Source: Buchnera aphidicola str. Sg (Schizaphis graminum)
Lineage (GTDB): Bacteria; Pseudomonadota; Gammaproteobacteria; Enterobacterales; Enterobacteriaceae
DNA length: 64,000 nucleotides
Reading direction: 5' to 3'
Assembly (NCBI RefSeq): GCF_000007365.1
Contig: NC_004061.1
Location: 62,001-126,000 of the forward strand
Shown: in pieces, positions 43,492-54,021 of the stretch
Numbering within the stretch: the stretch's first letter is position 1
Layout of the letters: each line of letters opens with the position of its first letter
Made by a program: the position numbers and the translations under genes
The notes under the pieces: generated by a model
Databases searched by the model: none
What the model was told of the DNA's origin: nothing
What the model saw: the letters and a program-made list of their open reading frames with translations, nothing else

Positions 43492-44799
43492 ATGAAATAT
43501 TTTAATACAATTGTTAATTGGAATATGTTAAATTCTAATGAACAAAAAAATATTCTATTAAGACCCGTTATAAAAAACAATAATTCTATCAAAAAAAAAG
43601 TAAAAAAAATAATAGAAAATATTCAAGTTTTAGGAGAAAAAGCATTAAGAGAATATACAATTTTATTTGAAAAATGTCATATTAATAAATTTGAAGTTTC
43701 TAAAGAAAAAATGTTATCTTCTTCTTTATACGTCAACCAATCACTAAAAGATGCAATTTCAACTGCTAAAAAAAATATTACATCTTTTCATACAGCTCAA
43801 ATTTTATCTCCAATAGACATTGAAACTCAAGTTGGAGTACGATGTCAACAGATTTATTTACCATTAAATTCTGTTGGAATTTATATTCCAAGTGGAATTG
43901 CTCCTTTGTTTTCTACTGTTTTAATGCTTGCTATACCTGCTAAAATTGCTGGTTGTAAACAAATTATTCTTTGTTCTCCACCTCCTATTGATAATACAAT
44001 ACTTTATGCGGCAAATATTTGTGGTGTCGATAAAATATTTCAAATGGGAGGTGCTCAAGCTATAGCAGCATTAGCTTTTGGTACTAAAAACATTCCTAAA
44101 GTAGATAAAATTTTTGGTCCAGGAAATGCTTATGTTACAGAAGCAAAATTACAAGTTAGTTCTATTTTTAATGGACCTCAAATAGATATGTTGGCTGGAC
44201 CTTCAGAATTACTAATCATTGCTGATGAAGCGTCTAATGCTGATTTTATTGCTGCTGATTTATTGTCACAAGCTGAACATAGTATATCTTCTCAAGTCAT
44301 ATTGTTGACACCATCTCTTCAATTAGCTAAAAAAGTTATTATATCTATTAACAATCAGTTAAAAAATCTCTCTAAATCAGATGATATATCAACTGCATTA
44401 GATAATAGTGTTATTATTTTAACAAAAGACTTATTTGAATGCATTAAAATATCAAATATCTATGCTCCTGAACATCTAATTATTCAAACAAAAGAACCAA
44501 GATTAATACTTAAAGAAATATTAAATGCTAGTTCAATCTTTTTAGGACCATGGTCTCCTGAATCAGCAGGTGATTATGCATCTGGCACTAATCATGTTTT
44601 ACCTACTTATGGAAAATCTGTTTCAAGTTCTGCTTTGGGTTTATGTGATTTTAAAAAACGTGTATTAATTCAAGAATTGACATCTCAAGGTTTTATAAAT
44701 TTATCTAATACGCTTAAAATTCTATCTGAAGCGGAAAAACTTGAAGCACATAAAAATGCTGTAAAAATAAGAGTAGATTTTTTAAAGGAAAAAATATGA
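43492..44799 (+). CDS. hisD: Histidinol dehydrogenase
   Basis: HisD oxidises histidinol to histidine in the last two steps of the pathway. The 435 residues (E. coli 434) contain YIPSGIAPLFSTVLM, the family signature around IDMLAGPSELLIIADEASN, the zinc-binding QAEHS and the C-terminal FKKRVLIQEL. It starts 7 bp after hisG and overlaps hisC by 4 bp (ATGA). Confidence 0.98.
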   Translation: MKYFNTIVNWNMLNSNEQKNILLRPVIKNNNSIKKKVKKIIENIQVLGEKALREYTILFEKCHINKFEVSKEKMLSSSLYVNQSLKDAISTAKKNITSFHTAQILSPIDIETQVGVRCQQIYLPLNSVGIYIPSGIAPLFSTVLMLAIPAKIAGCKQIILCSPPPIDNTILYAANICGVDKIFQMGGAQAIAALAFGTKNIPKVDKIFGPGNAYVTEAKLQVSSIFNGPQIDMLAGPSELLIIADEASNADFIAADLLSQAEHSISSQVILLTPSLQLAKKVIISINNQLKNLSKSDDISTALDNSVIILTKDLFECIKISNIYAPEHLIIQTKEPRLILKEILNASSIFLGPWSPESAGDYASGTNHVLPTYGKSVSSSALGLCDFKKRVLIQELTSQGFINLSNTLKILSEAEKLEAHKNAVKIRVDFLKEKI

Positions 44800-45863
44800 C
44801 AGCTAATATAAATAAGTTAGCTCGAAAAAATATACAGAAATTAAACCCTTATCAATCAGCTAGACGAATTGGTGGAAAAGGTGATACATGGTTAAATGCA
44901 AATGAATCACCTATATCTGTTCCGTTTAAAGGAAAAGTAAAAGTATTTAATCGTTATCCAGAATGTCAACCTAATAATTTACTTTCTTCTTATGCGAATT
45001 ACGTTGGTTTATTAAATAATCAAATTTTAGTTACTAGAGGAGCAGATGAAGGTATTGAACTTTTGATTAAAGCTTTTTGTGAACCCGGTAAAGATGCAAT
45101 AATTTACTGTCCTCCAACCTATGATATGTATGCCATAAATGCCAAAATTGCAAATGTTGAAATAAAAGAAATTCCTACTTTTAAAAATACTTGGAAAATA
45201 GATTTATTGAATATTCGATCCAATCTTAATAAAGTTAAATTAATATATATTTGTAATCCTAACAATCCTACTGGAAACATTGTTTCTCAAGAAGATTTAA
45301 AAAGTTTATTAAAAGTTACATTAGGACAATCTCTTGTAATAATAGATGAAGCTTATATCGAATTTTCCCCAAAAAACAGTATGGTAAATTATTTAAAAAC
45401 ATTTCCCAATTTAATCATTTTAAGAACTTTATCCAAAGCATTTGCATTAGCAGGAATAAGATGTGGTTTTACATTGGCACAAAAAGAGGTGATTGATATT
45501 TTACATAAAGTGATTAGTCCTTATCCAATATCTACATTAATTGCTGACATAGCAGTACAATCTTTAGAAAAGAAAGCAATTGACGATATGAAAAATAGAG
45601 TCTTAAAATTAAATATGAATCGTATTTGGTTAATTGATGAATTAAAAAAAATTTCTTGTGTAAAAAAAGTTTTTGATAGTCATGCTAATTATATTTTAGT
45701 AGAATTTTACATGTTTAAAAAAATATTTCAGAGTTTGTGGCAAAAAGGTATAATTTTAAGAAATCAAAATCATAAAAACAATTTGAAAAATTGTTTAAGA
45801 ATATCAATAGGATCCAAGTCAGAATGTATGCGTTTAGTTCAAGAGTTAAAAAATTTTATTTAA
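44796..45863 (+). CDS. hisC: Histidinol-phosphate aminotransferase
   Basis: HisC transaminates imidazole-acetol phosphate with PLP. The 355 residues (E. coli 356) keep NPNNPTGN, the DEAYIEF loop and the PLP lysine in LRTLSKAFALAGIRCG. Its start overlaps the hisD stop. Confidence 0.98.
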   Translation: MTANINKLARKNIQKLNPYQSARRIGGKGDTWLNANESPISVPFKGKVKVFNRYPECQPNNLLSSYANYVGLLNNQILVTRGADEGIELLIKAFCEPGKDAIIYCPPTYDMYAINAKIANVEIKEIPTFKNTWKIDLLNIRSNLNKVKLIYICNPNNPTGNIVSQEDLKSLLKVTLGQSLVIIDEAYIEFSPKNSMVNYLKTFPNLIILRTLSKAFALAGIRCGFTLAQKEVIDILHKVISPYPISTLIADIAVQSLEKKAIDDMKNRVLKLNMNRIWLIDELKKISCVKKVFDSHANYILVEFYMFKKIFQSLWQKGIILRNQNHKNNLKNCLRISIGSKSECMRLVQELKNFI

Positions 45864-45889
45864 AAAATAATTTTTTCAATGAGGTATTG

Positions 45890-46957
45890 ATGAAACAAAA
45901 AATATTATTTATTGATCGAGATGGAACATTAATTCATGAACCATCTAATGATTGTCAAGTGGATGCAATTAATAAACTTGAATTTAAAAAATATATTATT
46001 TCTTCACTATGTCAATTAATGAATTTTGGTTATAAATTTGTTATGGTGACAAACCAAGATGGTCTTGGCAGTAAATCATTTCCTCGGGAAAATTTTAATA
46101 TTCCACATTTTTTTATGTTAAACATTTTTCGTTCAGAAGGAATAATATTTGAAGATGTTTTAATTTGTCCTCATTTTTTAGATGATAATTGTGATTGTCG
46201 TAAACCTCAAACTAAACTGTTAAAACCTTGGTTGAAAAAAAATAAGATAGATAAACAACGCAGTTATGTAATTGGTGATCGAGAAACTGATATGGAATTA
46301 GCAAAAAATATAAATTTAACAGGTATACAATACAAGGAGAAAGAATTTAATTGGATAGATATTACAAAAGAAATTATAAAAAGAAATAGATATAGAGAAG
46401 TGATTCGAGAAACAAAAGAAACTTATATACATATAAAGTTATGGTTGGATTTAGAACATCATAGTTGTATCCAAACTGGTATTAATTTTTTTGATCATAT
46501 GTTAGAACAATTATCTATTCATAGCGGAATTTCAATGTATATTTTAGCAAAAGGAGATTTGCAAATTGATGACCATCATACTATAGAAGATACTGGAATT
46601 GTCTTAGGAGAGGCATTATCTCAAGCATTAAACAATAAAAATGGTTTATCTAGATATGGTTTTGTTTTGCCTATGGATGAAAGTCAAGCAAAATGCATTA
46701 TAGATTTATCAAATCGTCCATATTTATCTTTTAATGCTCACTTTAAACATAAAATGGTTGGTGATATGAATACTGATATGGTTGAACATTTTTTTTATTC
46801 TCTTTGTTGTTCTATGAAAATCACCTTACATATAGATGTTAAAGGAAAAAATGATCATCATTGTATTGAAAGTTTGTTTAAAGCATTTGGACGTGCACTC
46901 CGCAAGGCAGTAAAAATAGAAGGAAATACACTGCCAACATCTAAAGGGATTTTATAA
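45890..46957 (+). CDS. hisB: Bifunctional histidinol-phosphatase / imidazoleglycerol-phosphate dehydratase
   Basis: HisB catalyses two steps of histidine synthesis. It has 355 residues from the ATG at 45890 (GAGGT seven bases upstream), equal to E. coli; the frame is open upstream but unconserved there. The N-terminal phosphatase has the HAD motif FIDRDGTLI and zinc ligands (CPHFLDDNCDC). The C-terminal dehydratase has FFDHMLEQL, DDHHTIEDTG and KGKNDHHCIESLFKAF. hisH starts at the next base after its stop. Confidence 0.97.
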   Translation: MKQKILFIDRDGTLIHEPSNDCQVDAINKLEFKKYIISSLCQLMNFGYKFVMVTNQDGLGSKSFPRENFNIPHFFMLNIFRSEGIIFEDVLICPHFLDDNCDCRKPQTKLLKPWLKKNKIDKQRSYVIGDRETDMELAKNINLTGIQYKEKEFNWIDITKEIIKRNRYREVIRETKETYIHIKLWLDLEHHSCIQTGINFFDHMLEQLSIHSGISMYILAKGDLQIDDHHTIEDTGIVLGEALSQALNNKNGLSRYGFVLPMDESQAKCIIDLSNRPYLSFNAHFKHKMVGDMNTDMVEHFFYSLCCSMKITLHIDVKGKNDHHCIESLFKAFGRALRKAVKIEGNTLPTSKGIL

Positions 46958-47551
46958 GTGGATATTGCAATATTAAATACTGGTTGTGCTAATTTAACTT
47001 CAATTCAAGTTGCAATTAAAAAATTAGGTTATGATTCCATAGTAACTTCTGATCCTTCTATAGTATTAAAATCTAAAAAAATTTTTTTACCAGGTGTAGG
47101 AACAGCTTTAGCTGCTATGGAACAATTACATAAAAAAAATTTGATTAATACTTTAAAAAAATTGACGCAACCTATTCTAGGCATTTGTCTTGGAATGCAA
47201 ATTTTTTCTCAATTTAGCGAAGAATGTAAAGGAGTAAAAACTATTGGAATTTTTGATAATTGTTTTACGCATCTTTTAAAAAGCAGTAATTTACCATTAC
47301 CGCATATGGGTTGGAATCATATTGTTTTTAATAATTTGCATCCATTATTTAAAAACATTGATAAAAAAGAAAGATTTTATTTTGTTCATAGTTATATTAT
47401 ACCCCTGAATAAATATACTTTAGCAAAAACTAAATATGGTGTATCTTTTAGTTCTGTAATGCAAAAAAATAATTTTTTCGGAGTTCAATTTCATCCAGAA
47501 AAATCTGGTGATGCAGGAGCTCAATTGTTAAAAAATTTTTTAGAGATATAA
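46958..47551 (+). CDS. hisH: Imidazole glycerol phosphate synthase, glutaminase subunit
   Basis: HisH releases ammonia from glutamine for HisF. The 197 residues (E. coli 196) start at GTG directly after the hisB TAA. The catalytic Cys is in LGICLGMQ, and the His-Glu pair in VQFHPEKSG. Confidence 0.97.
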   Translation: MDIAILNTGCANLTSIQVAIKKLGYDSIVTSDPSIVLKSKKIFLPGVGTALAAMEQLHKKNLINTLKKLTQPILGICLGMQIFSQFSEECKGVKTIGIFDNCFTHLLKSSNLPLPHMGWNHIVFNNLHPLFKNIDKKERFYFVHSYIIPLNKYTLAKTKYGVSFSSVMQKNNFFGVQFHPEKSGDAGAQLLKNFLEI

Positions 47552-47557
47552 AAATCC

Positions 47558-48292
47558 ATGATTATTCCAGCATTTGATTTAATTAATGGCGAAATAGTTC
47601 GCTTGTATAAAGGAAATTTTTTTAATCGAACAAAATATGACATAAATTTATATAAACGTTTGAAAGATTATGAAATTAAAGGAGTAAAAAAAATTCATTT
47701 GGTAGATTTAGATGGTGCAAAAAATATTAAAGACAGACAAATAAAAGTTTTTAGGGATATTATTTCTTATACAAATATTCCTATACAAATAGGTGGTGGA
47801 ATAAGAAACGAAGAAGACATTAATATGTTTCTTAATTTAGGAGTTAAGAAAGTTGTAATTGGTTCTTCTGCAATAAAAAACAAAACAAAAGTGAAAAAAT
47901 GGCTAAAAATATATGGCCCCAATGTTATTATTTTGGCACTAGATATTATTATTAAAAATAATAATAAAGAGATAGCAATACATGGTTGGCAGGAGACAAC
48001 GAATATAACTTTAGAAGAAATTATTGAGTATTTTTCACCAATTGGTTTAAAACATGTTTTATGTACTGATATATCGAAAGATGGAACGTTATCTGGTCCT
48101 AATAATATATTATATAAAGATATTGTGAAAAAATTTAAACATATATCGTTTCAAGCGTCAGGAGGAGTTTCAAGATTAAAAGATCTTCTATCTTTAAAAA
48201 AAACAGGTGTTAAAAGTGTTATTATTGGTCGTAGTTTGTTAGAAAATAAGTTTACAATAGAAGAGGCATTAAAATGCTGGCAAAGCGAATAA
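47558..48292 (+). CDS. hisA: ProFAR isomerase HisA
   Basis: HisA isomerises ProFAR to PRFAR. The 244 residues (E. coli 245) form a beta/alpha barrel with two half-barrel phosphate sites, [12 protein letters not shown] and [10 protein letters not shown], and catalytic aspartates in FDLING and [11 protein letters not shown]. It overlaps hisF by 19 bp. Confidence 0.97.
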   Translation: MIIPAFDLINGEIVRLYKGNFFNRTKYDINLYKRLKDYEIKGVKKIHLVDLDGAKNIKDRQIKVFRDIISYTNIPIQIGGGIRNEEDINMFLNLGVKKVVIGSSAIKNKTKVKKWLKIYGPNVIILALDIIIKNNNKEIAIHGWQETTNITLEEIIEYFSPIGLKHVLCTDISKDGTLSGPNNILYKDIVKKFKHISFQASGGVSRLKDLLSLKKTGVKSVIIGRSLLENKFTIEEALKCWQSE

Positions 48293-49050
48293 TTGCATGT
48301 TTAGATGTTAACAATGGAGTTGTAGTAAAAGGCATTCAATTTAAAAACCATGAAATTGTAGGTGATATTATATCTTTGTCTAAACGTTATACAAAAGAAG
48401 GTATAGATGAATTAGTATTTTATGACATAACAGCTTCTACTAATAATAAGCTAGTTGATAGAAGTTGGATAAAGAAAGTAGCAGAAATAATTAATATTCC
48501 ATTTTGCGTAGCCGGAGGTATTAAAAGTGTAGAAGATGCACAGAATATTCTATCTTTTGGTGCAGATAAAATATCAATTAATTCTTCAGCATTAATAGAT
48601 CCTGATTTAATAACTAAAATTGCTAATCGTTTTGGTGTACAATGTACAGTTGTTGGCATTGATTCTTGGTTCGACTCAGACAAGAAAAAATACATGGTCC
48701 AACAATATACAGGTGACGCTAATCGTACTTATCAAACTGATTGGGAAACAATAGATTGGGTTGAAAAAGTGCAAAAAAAAGGTGCTGGAGAAATTGTTTT
48801 AAACATGATGAATCAAGATGGATTACAAAATGGATATGATTTATCACAGTTAAATGAAATAAGAAAAAAATGTAAAGTACCTTTAATTGCATCAGGGGGG
48901 GCAGGGTGCGCAGATCATTTTTATCAAGCATTCGATCATGCTAATGTAGACGGTGTTTTAGCTGCTTCCGTTTTTCATAAGAAAATCGTTAACATAAAAG
49001 ATTTAAAATATTTTTTAATTCAAAAAGGTTTGGAAATTAGAATATGTTAA
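48274..49050 (+). CDS. hisF: Imidazole glycerol phosphate synthase, cyclase subunit
   Basis: HisF forms imidazole glycerol phosphate and AICAR from PRFAR with ammonia from HisH. It has 258 residues, the same as E. coli, with catalytic aspartates in ACLDVNNG and NMMNQDG, and barrel phosphate sites FCVAGGIKS and ASGGAG. It overlaps hisI by 7 bp. Confidence 0.97.
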   Translation: MLAKRIIACLDVNNGVVVKGIQFKNHEIVGDIISLSKRYTKEGIDELVFYDITASTNNKLVDRSWIKKVAEIINIPFCVAGGIKSVEDAQNILSFGADKISINSSALIDPDLITKIANRFGVQCTVVGIDSWFDSDKKKYMVQQYTGDANRTYQTDWETIDWVEKVQKKGAGEIVLNMMNQDGLQNGYDLSQLNEIRKKCKVPLIASGGAGCADHFYQAFDHANVDGVLAASVFHKKIVNIKDLKYFLIQKGLEIRIC

Positions 49051-49667
49051 GTAAAAAAGAAAATTTATTGAAGCTTGATTGGATAAAAACAAATGGTCTA
49101 ATTCCAGCAATAATACAAGATTTTGCATCTAATTTAGTTTTAATGCATGGATATATGAATAAAGAAGCTTTTTTAAAAACTCAAAAAGAAGGTTTTGTTA
49201 CTTTTTATTCTCGTACTAAAAAGCGTTTATGGACTAAAGGAGAAGAATCAGGTAACTTACTAAAAGTTATAGATATTGTTACAGATTGTGATTATGATAC
49301 TATATTAATTATAGTTGAACCTCTTGGAAAAACATGTCATTTAAATAGAAAAAGTTGCTTTTTTTTAAAAGAAAATACATTAAATTTTCTTTCTAAATTA
49401 GAAGATCTTATAGAAGATAGAAAAAATTTTAATACAGATAATTCATATACTGCTAGATTATATAAATCTGGTACGAAACGTATTGCACAAAAAGTTGGTG
49501 AAGAAGCTATAGAAACAATATTAGCAGCAATGAAAAACGATGGAGATGAGCTTATAAATGAATCTTCAGATTTAATTTATCACTTAATTGTTTTATTGCA
49601 TGATCAAAATTTAAATTTTAATTTAATTATTGAAAACTTAAAAAAAAGAAAAACAGAAAAATTATAA
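49044..49667 (+). CDS. hisI: Bifunctional phosphoribosyl-AMP cyclohydrolase / phosphoribosyl-ATP pyrophosphatase
   Basis: HisI (HisIE) does the second and third steps of histidine synthesis. The 207 residues (E. coli 203) have the cyclohydrolase half with [18 protein letters not shown] and metal-binding Asp/Cys in DCDYDT and CHLNRKSCF, then the pyrophosphatase half with [13 protein letters not shown] and [14 protein letters not shown]. It is the last gene of hisGDCBHAFI, which keeps the full E. coli order. Confidence 0.97.
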   Translation: MLSKKENLLKLDWIKTNGLIPAIIQDFASNLVLMHGYMNKEAFLKTQKEGFVTFYSRTKKRLWTKGEESGNLLKVIDIVTDCDYDTILIIVEPLGKTCHLNRKSCFFLKENTLNFLSKLEDLIEDRKNFNTDNSYTARLYKSGTKRIAQKVGEEAIETILAAMKNDGDELINESSDLIYHLIVLLHDQNLNFNLIIENLKKRKTEKL

Positions 49668-50091
49668 ATTTGTAATATGAAATTTTAATTTTAAGTAAGA
49701 GAAAATATTTCTGTAAGTCATTATTTGTTGTTTTTTTAAAAATATTGTTTTGAACAATATTTAACTTATATACACAATATTTCAATTTCAAAAAAATTTC
49801 AATAGAACTAAACATATATATTACCTATATATGGATAAGTTCTTCTTTTTTAAATTTAAAAATCAAAAAAAATTATCTAGCAAATATCTTTGATAACAAA
49901 GACACAATTGTACTATTAACAATTTCGAATAAATTTTGTATTTTTTTTCAAAAAATATTCTTTTATTGAAAAAATGATAAATTGAAAATAGTTGTAATAT
50001 CATTTATTGTGTAAGAATATAGAATGAAACATAAATAGAATTTAAAAAATATTTTTTTTGTAAATTATAAGATGTAAAATTGGAGAAAAAA
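49668..50091. other. 424-bp AT-rich spacer between hisI and gnd
   Basis: It holds a perfect 10-bp hairpin (entered separately) and otherwise no open frame or RNA gene I can support. E. coli has wzzB and ugd between hisI and gnd; both are absent, as expected for a cell without O antigen. Confidence 0.6.
49740..49762 (+). terminator. Hairpin downstream of hisI
   Basis: A perfect 10-bp stem (AAATATTGTT with AACAATATTT) and a 3-nt TTG loop, 72 bp after the his operon. A T run precedes but does not follow it on the plus strand, so it may be a 3' protective hairpin and not an intrinsic terminator. Confidence 0.5.
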
Positions 50092-51513
50092 ATGTTAAAG
50101 CAACAAGTTGGTGTTATAGGAATGGCAGTAATGGGAAGAAATTTAGCATTAAACATTGAAAGTAAGAAGTATACGGTATCTATTTTTAATAGAACTCAAT
50201 CTGTAACCGAAGAAGTTATCAATAATAACAAAGAAAAAAAAATTTTTCCATATTTTTCTATTAAAGATTTTGTAAATTCATTAAGAAAACCTAGATGTAT
50301 TTTACTCATGGTAAAATCAGGGCAACCTACAGATGAAACTATTCAATTTATTCTTCCTTATTTAAATAAAGGAGATATATTGATTGATGGTGGAAATACC
50401 TTTTATAAAGACTCTATTAGAAGAAGTAATGATTTAATGAAATGTGGCATTAATTTTATCGGAATGGGTGTATCTGGAGGCGAGTTAGGAGCATTAAATG
50501 GTCCATCTATTATGCCAGGTGGATCCAGGGAAGCATATGATCTAGTTTCTTCTATGTTAAAGAAAATATCTGCGAAATTTAAAAATGAACCATGTGTTAG
50601 TTATATTGGTCCAAATGGCGCTGGTCATTATGTTAAAATGATTCACAATGGTATTGAATATGGTGATATGCAATTAATATCAGAATCATATTTTATATTA
50701 AAAAATGTATTGAATATGAAAAATGAGGAATTATCTAATACATTTTCTCAATGGAATAAAGGTGAGTTAAATAGTTATTTAATTGAAATAACAAAAAATA
50801 TTTTTCTTAAAAAAGAAAAAGATGGTATTCATTATTTAATAGATTCTATATTAGATCACGCAGAAGATAAAGGCACCGGTAAATGGATTAGTCAAGATGC
50901 TTTAGAACTTCATGAACCGCTCTCACTCATTACTGAATCTGTTTTCGCAAGATATTTGTCTTCTCTTAAAGATCAACGTCTTATTGCATCAAAAATTTTA
51001 AAAGGTCCGATTTTAAAATGTATATCTTCTCAGAATAAAGAACTTTTTGTTGAAGAAGTACGAAGAGCTTTATATTTAGGTAAAATAATTTCCTATGCAC
51101 AAGGTTTCTCTCAATTAAAAAAAGCTTCAGAAAAATATTCTTGGAATTTACAATATGGTAAAATTGCTAAGATTTTTAGAGCTGGTTGTATTATTCGCGC
51201 TGATTTTTTAGAAAGAATAACTGATGCATTTAAAAGTAACAATGTAACTAACTTGTTATTGACACCTTATTTTTCAGAAATATCTAATAAATATGAAAAA
51301 TCTTTACGTTATATTACCTCATATGCAATAAAATACGGTATTCCTGTTCCTACTTTTGCATCCGCTATATCATATTACGATAATTATCGAACAATGTCTT
51401 CGTCTGCAAATTTAATTCAAGCTCAAAGAGATTATTTTGGAGCACATACTTATAGAAGAACTGATAAAAAAGGATATTTTCATACGAATTGGTTAACTAA
51501 AAAAGAGCTTTAA
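50092..51513 (+). CDS. gnd: 6-phosphogluconate dehydrogenase, decarboxylating
   Basis: Gnd oxidises 6-phosphogluconate to ribulose 5-phosphate, making NADPH. From the ATG at 50092 (GGAG six bases upstream) it has 473 residues (E. coli 468). It shows the nucleotide-binding [18 protein letters not shown], the catalytic [19 protein letters not shown] and [15 protein letters not shown], and the C-terminal [16 protein letters not shown]. Its product feeds ribB, histidine synthesis (via PRPP), and talA/tktB. Confidence 0.98.
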   Translation: MLKQQVGVIGMAVMGRNLALNIESKKYTVSIFNRTQSVTEEVINNNKEKKIFPYFSIKDFVNSLRKPRCILLMVKSGQPTDETIQFILPYLNKGDILIDGGNTFYKDSIRRSNDLMKCGINFIGMGVSGGELGALNGPSIMPGGSREAYDLVSSMLKKISAKFKNEPCVSYIGPNGAGHYVKMIHNGIEYGDMQLISESYFILKNVLNMKNEELSNTFSQWNKGELNSYLIEITKNIFLKKEKDGIHYLIDSILDHAEDKGTGKWISQDALELHEPLSLITESVFARYLSSLKDQRLIASKILKGPILKCISSQNKELFVEEVRRALYLGKIISYAQGFSQLKKASEKYSWNLQYGKIAKIFRAGCIIRADFLERITDAFKSNNVTNLLLTPYFSEISNKYEKSLRYITSYAIKYGIPVPTFASAISYYDNYRTMSSSANLIQAQRDYFGAHTYRRTDKKGYFHTNWLTKKEL

Positions 51514-51563
51514 TTGTTAATTTAAAATTAATTGTAGAACTATTTTTTAGTTTTTTATTATAG

Positions 51564-51600
51564 AATAGCAGAAGATAATAAAATACATCTCTCTGCTATT
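51564..51600 (+). terminator. Terminator after gnd
   Basis: A perfect 9-bp stem (AATAGCAGA with TCTGCTATT) around a 19-nt loop, 50 bp after gnd. AATAAAAATTATTT follows, so the U tract is weak. Confidence 0.5.
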
Positions 51601-51674
51601 AATAAAAATTATTTCTAATTTTTTATAAGATATTTTATGTTTACAACATATATAAATTAATTTTAGGAAAAAAA

Positions 51675-52256
51675 ATGCGTTTATCTGATACAGATATTGA
51701 AGAATGGTTAAGTAAAAAAAAATTGGTTATCCAGCCTTATCCTAAAAAACAATTAATTAATGGAATTACCGTTGATATACATCTTGGTAATAAATTTCGT
51801 TTTTTTTATGATCACACCACTTCTTGTATTGATTTAAGCGGTTCAAAAGAAAAAATAGCTTTAGATTTAAATAAAATTGTAAGTTGTGAAACTATTTTTT
51901 CTAAAAAGGAACCATTTTTTTTAAAACCAGGAGCTTTAGCATTGTTTTCAACTTTAGAAAATATTACCTTACCAAATAATTTAGTTGGTTGGTTAGATGG
52001 ACGTTCCTCGTTAGCTCGTCTTGGTCTTATGGTTCATGTTACATCACATCGAATTGATCCTGGTTGGCATGGTAATATTGTTTTAGAATTTTTTAATGCA
52101 GGAAAATTAACTTTGGTTTTAACTCCTGGAATAAAAATTGCAGCACTGAGTTTTGAATTACTTTCAAAACCAGTTTTACGACCTTATAATTCTCGTAATG
52201 AATCTAAATATAAAAGACAAAACGGAGTTGTACCTAGTCGAATTTATGAAGAATAA
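51675..52256 (+). CDS. dcd: dCTP deaminase
   Basis: Dcd converts dCTP to dUTP, the main source of dTMP in enterobacteria. It has 193 residues, equal to E. coli, with the active-site segment [29 protein letters not shown] (catalytic Glu in IVLEFFNAG). AGGA lies upstream. metG follows on the same strand after 93 bp. Confidence 0.98.
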   Translation: MRLSDTDIEEWLSKKKLVIQPYPKKQLINGITVDIHLGNKFRFFYDHTTSCIDLSGSKEKIALDLNKIVSCETIFSKKEPFFLKPGALALFSTLENITLPNNLVGWLDGRSSLARLGLMVHVTSHRIDPGWHGNIVLEFFNAGKLTLVLTPGIKIAALSFELLSKPVLRPYNSRNESKYKRQNGVVPSRIYEE

Positions 52257-52349
52257 ATACCTTTATATATAGTAATTTTTAAAAATGAAAAAGTTTACGA
52301 TGAATCATATTTTGTATATGATATTACCTATTTAATTAAGTAAAAAATT

Positions 52350-53987
52350 ATGTCTAATAAATTCAAAAAAATTTTAGTTACTTGTGCATTACCATACGCT
52401 AATGGTCCTATTCATATAGGTCATATGCTTGAGCACATTCAAGCAGATATTTGGGTTCGTTATCAAAGAATGAGAAATAATGAAGTTTGGTTTATTTCTT
52501 CTGACGATGCACATGGTACAGCTATTATGTTAAAATCTGAAAAATTAGGAATAACACCTATAAAATTAATTAAAAAAATTAAAGAAGAGCATATAATAGA
52601 TTTTTCAAATTTTAATATTTCACATGACAACTATCATAGTACGCATTGTGTAGAGAATTTATTTCTATTAAGAAAAATATTTTTATCTTTAAGTGAACAG
52701 AAACTTATTAATGAAAAAAAAATTTTTCAATTTTATGATAATACAAAAAAAATGTTTCTTCCAGATAGATTCATAAAAGGTACCTGTCCTTTTTGTTCTT
52801 CAAAAAATCAAAACGGAGACAACTGTGAAATATGCGGTTCAATTTACGAACCTACAGATTTGGTTAATCCTATTTCTGTAATTTCAAATAGTGTTCCTAT
52901 TTTAAAAAATACGACACATTTATATTTTAATTTACCACTTTTTACTAATATGTTAAATAAATGGATACATTCTGGTATTTTAGAAAAATCAGTTGCTAAA
53001 AAAACGGAAGAATGGTTAAAATCAGGTTTAAAAGAGTGGGGTATTTCTCGAGATGCTCCATATTTTGGATTTAAAATTCCAAAATTTGATAAGAAATATT
53101 TTTATGTTTGGCTAGATGCGCCTGTTGGTTATATAAGTGCATTTAAAAATTTTTGTACTAAAAATAAAAAAGTAGATTTTAATGAATTTTGGAAGAAAGA
53201 ATCAAAATGTGAATTGTATCATTTTATTGGTAAAGATATTATTTATTTTCATACCCTGTTTTGGCCTGCAATATTAGAGGCTTCTTCATATCGAAAACCT
53301 AATGGTATTTTTGTTCATGGCCATCTAACTATAAATGGATTAAAATTATCAAAATCTCGAGGTTTTTTAATTAAAGCGTCAGACTGGATTAAATGTTTTG
53401 ATTCAGATAGTTTACGTTATTATTATGCAAGTAAATTAAGTAATAATATTAATGATATTGAAATTAATTTAGAGGATTTTATCCAAAAAATTAATAGTGA
53501 TATTGTCAATAAATTAGTTAATTTGGCTTCAAGAAATGCTAGTTTTATTCATAAGTATTTTGATGGATATTTAGCTGATTCTTTGGGAGATTGCAATTTG
53601 TATCAAGATTTTATTGATATAAGTAAAAAAATTGCTAATTTTTTTGAAAATCGTCAATTTAGTAGTGTAATTCGCGAATGCATGAAATTGTTAGATTTAG
53701 CAAATCAATATATTAATCAAAGAGAACCCTGGAAAATAAAACAAGATAATTTTAATAAATTACATACAATTTGTACTGTAGGTATTAATTTATTCAGATT
53801 AGTTGTAATTTTTTTAAAACCAATAATACCAGATTTAGCTAAAAAAACAGAGTATTTTTTAATTTCAGATCTTACTTGGAAGGGTATTGATAAACCTCTT
53901 TTATCTCATAAAATAAAAAAATTTAAAAAATTATATAATAGAATTAATCATGATAAAATTTTACAATTATCTCTTTTATGTAAATAA
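52350..53987 (+). CDS. metG: Methionine-tRNA ligase lacking the C-terminal dimerization domain
   Basis: MetG charges initiator and elongator tRNA-Met. The 545 residues (E. coli 677) cover the Rossmann catalytic core with HIGH in PIHIGHMLEH, the zinc knuckle CPFCSSKNQNGDNCEICG, the KMSKS-type loop as KLSKS, and the anticodon-binding helical domain. The protein stops soon after the LYNRIN helix, so the roughly 110-aa C-terminal tRNA-binding/dimerization domain is missing. Truncated MetG without that domain is active in E. coli, so this copy should work as a monomer. Confidence 0.97.
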   Translation: MSNKFKKILVTCALPYANGPIHIGHMLEHIQADIWVRYQRMRNNEVWFISSDDAHGTAIMLKSEKLGITPIKLIKKIKEEHIIDFSNFNISHDNYHSTHCVENLFLLRKIFLSLSEQKLINEKKIFQFYDNTKKMFLPDRFIKGTCPFCSSKNQNGDNCEICGSIYEPTDLVNPISVISNSVPILKNTTHLYFNLPLFTNMLNKWIHSGILEKSVAKKTEEWLKSGLKEWGISRDAPYFGFKIPKFDKKYFYVWLDAPVGYISAFKNFCTKNKKVDFNEFWKKESKCELYHFIGKDIIYFHTLFWPAILEASSYRKPNGIFVHGHLTINGLKLSKSRGFLIKASDWIKCFDSDSLRYYYASKLSNNINDIEINLEDFIQKINSDIVNKLVNLASRNASFIHKYFDGYLADSLGDCNLYQDFIDISKKIANFFENRQFSSVIRECMKLLDLANQYINQREPWKIKQDNFNKLHTICTVGINLFRLVVIFLKPIIPDLAKKTEYFLISDLTWKGIDKPLLSHKIKKFKKLYNRINHDKILQLSLLCK

Positions 53988-54021
53988 AATCTCATTTTTT
54001 TTATCATTTTACTAGATGATT

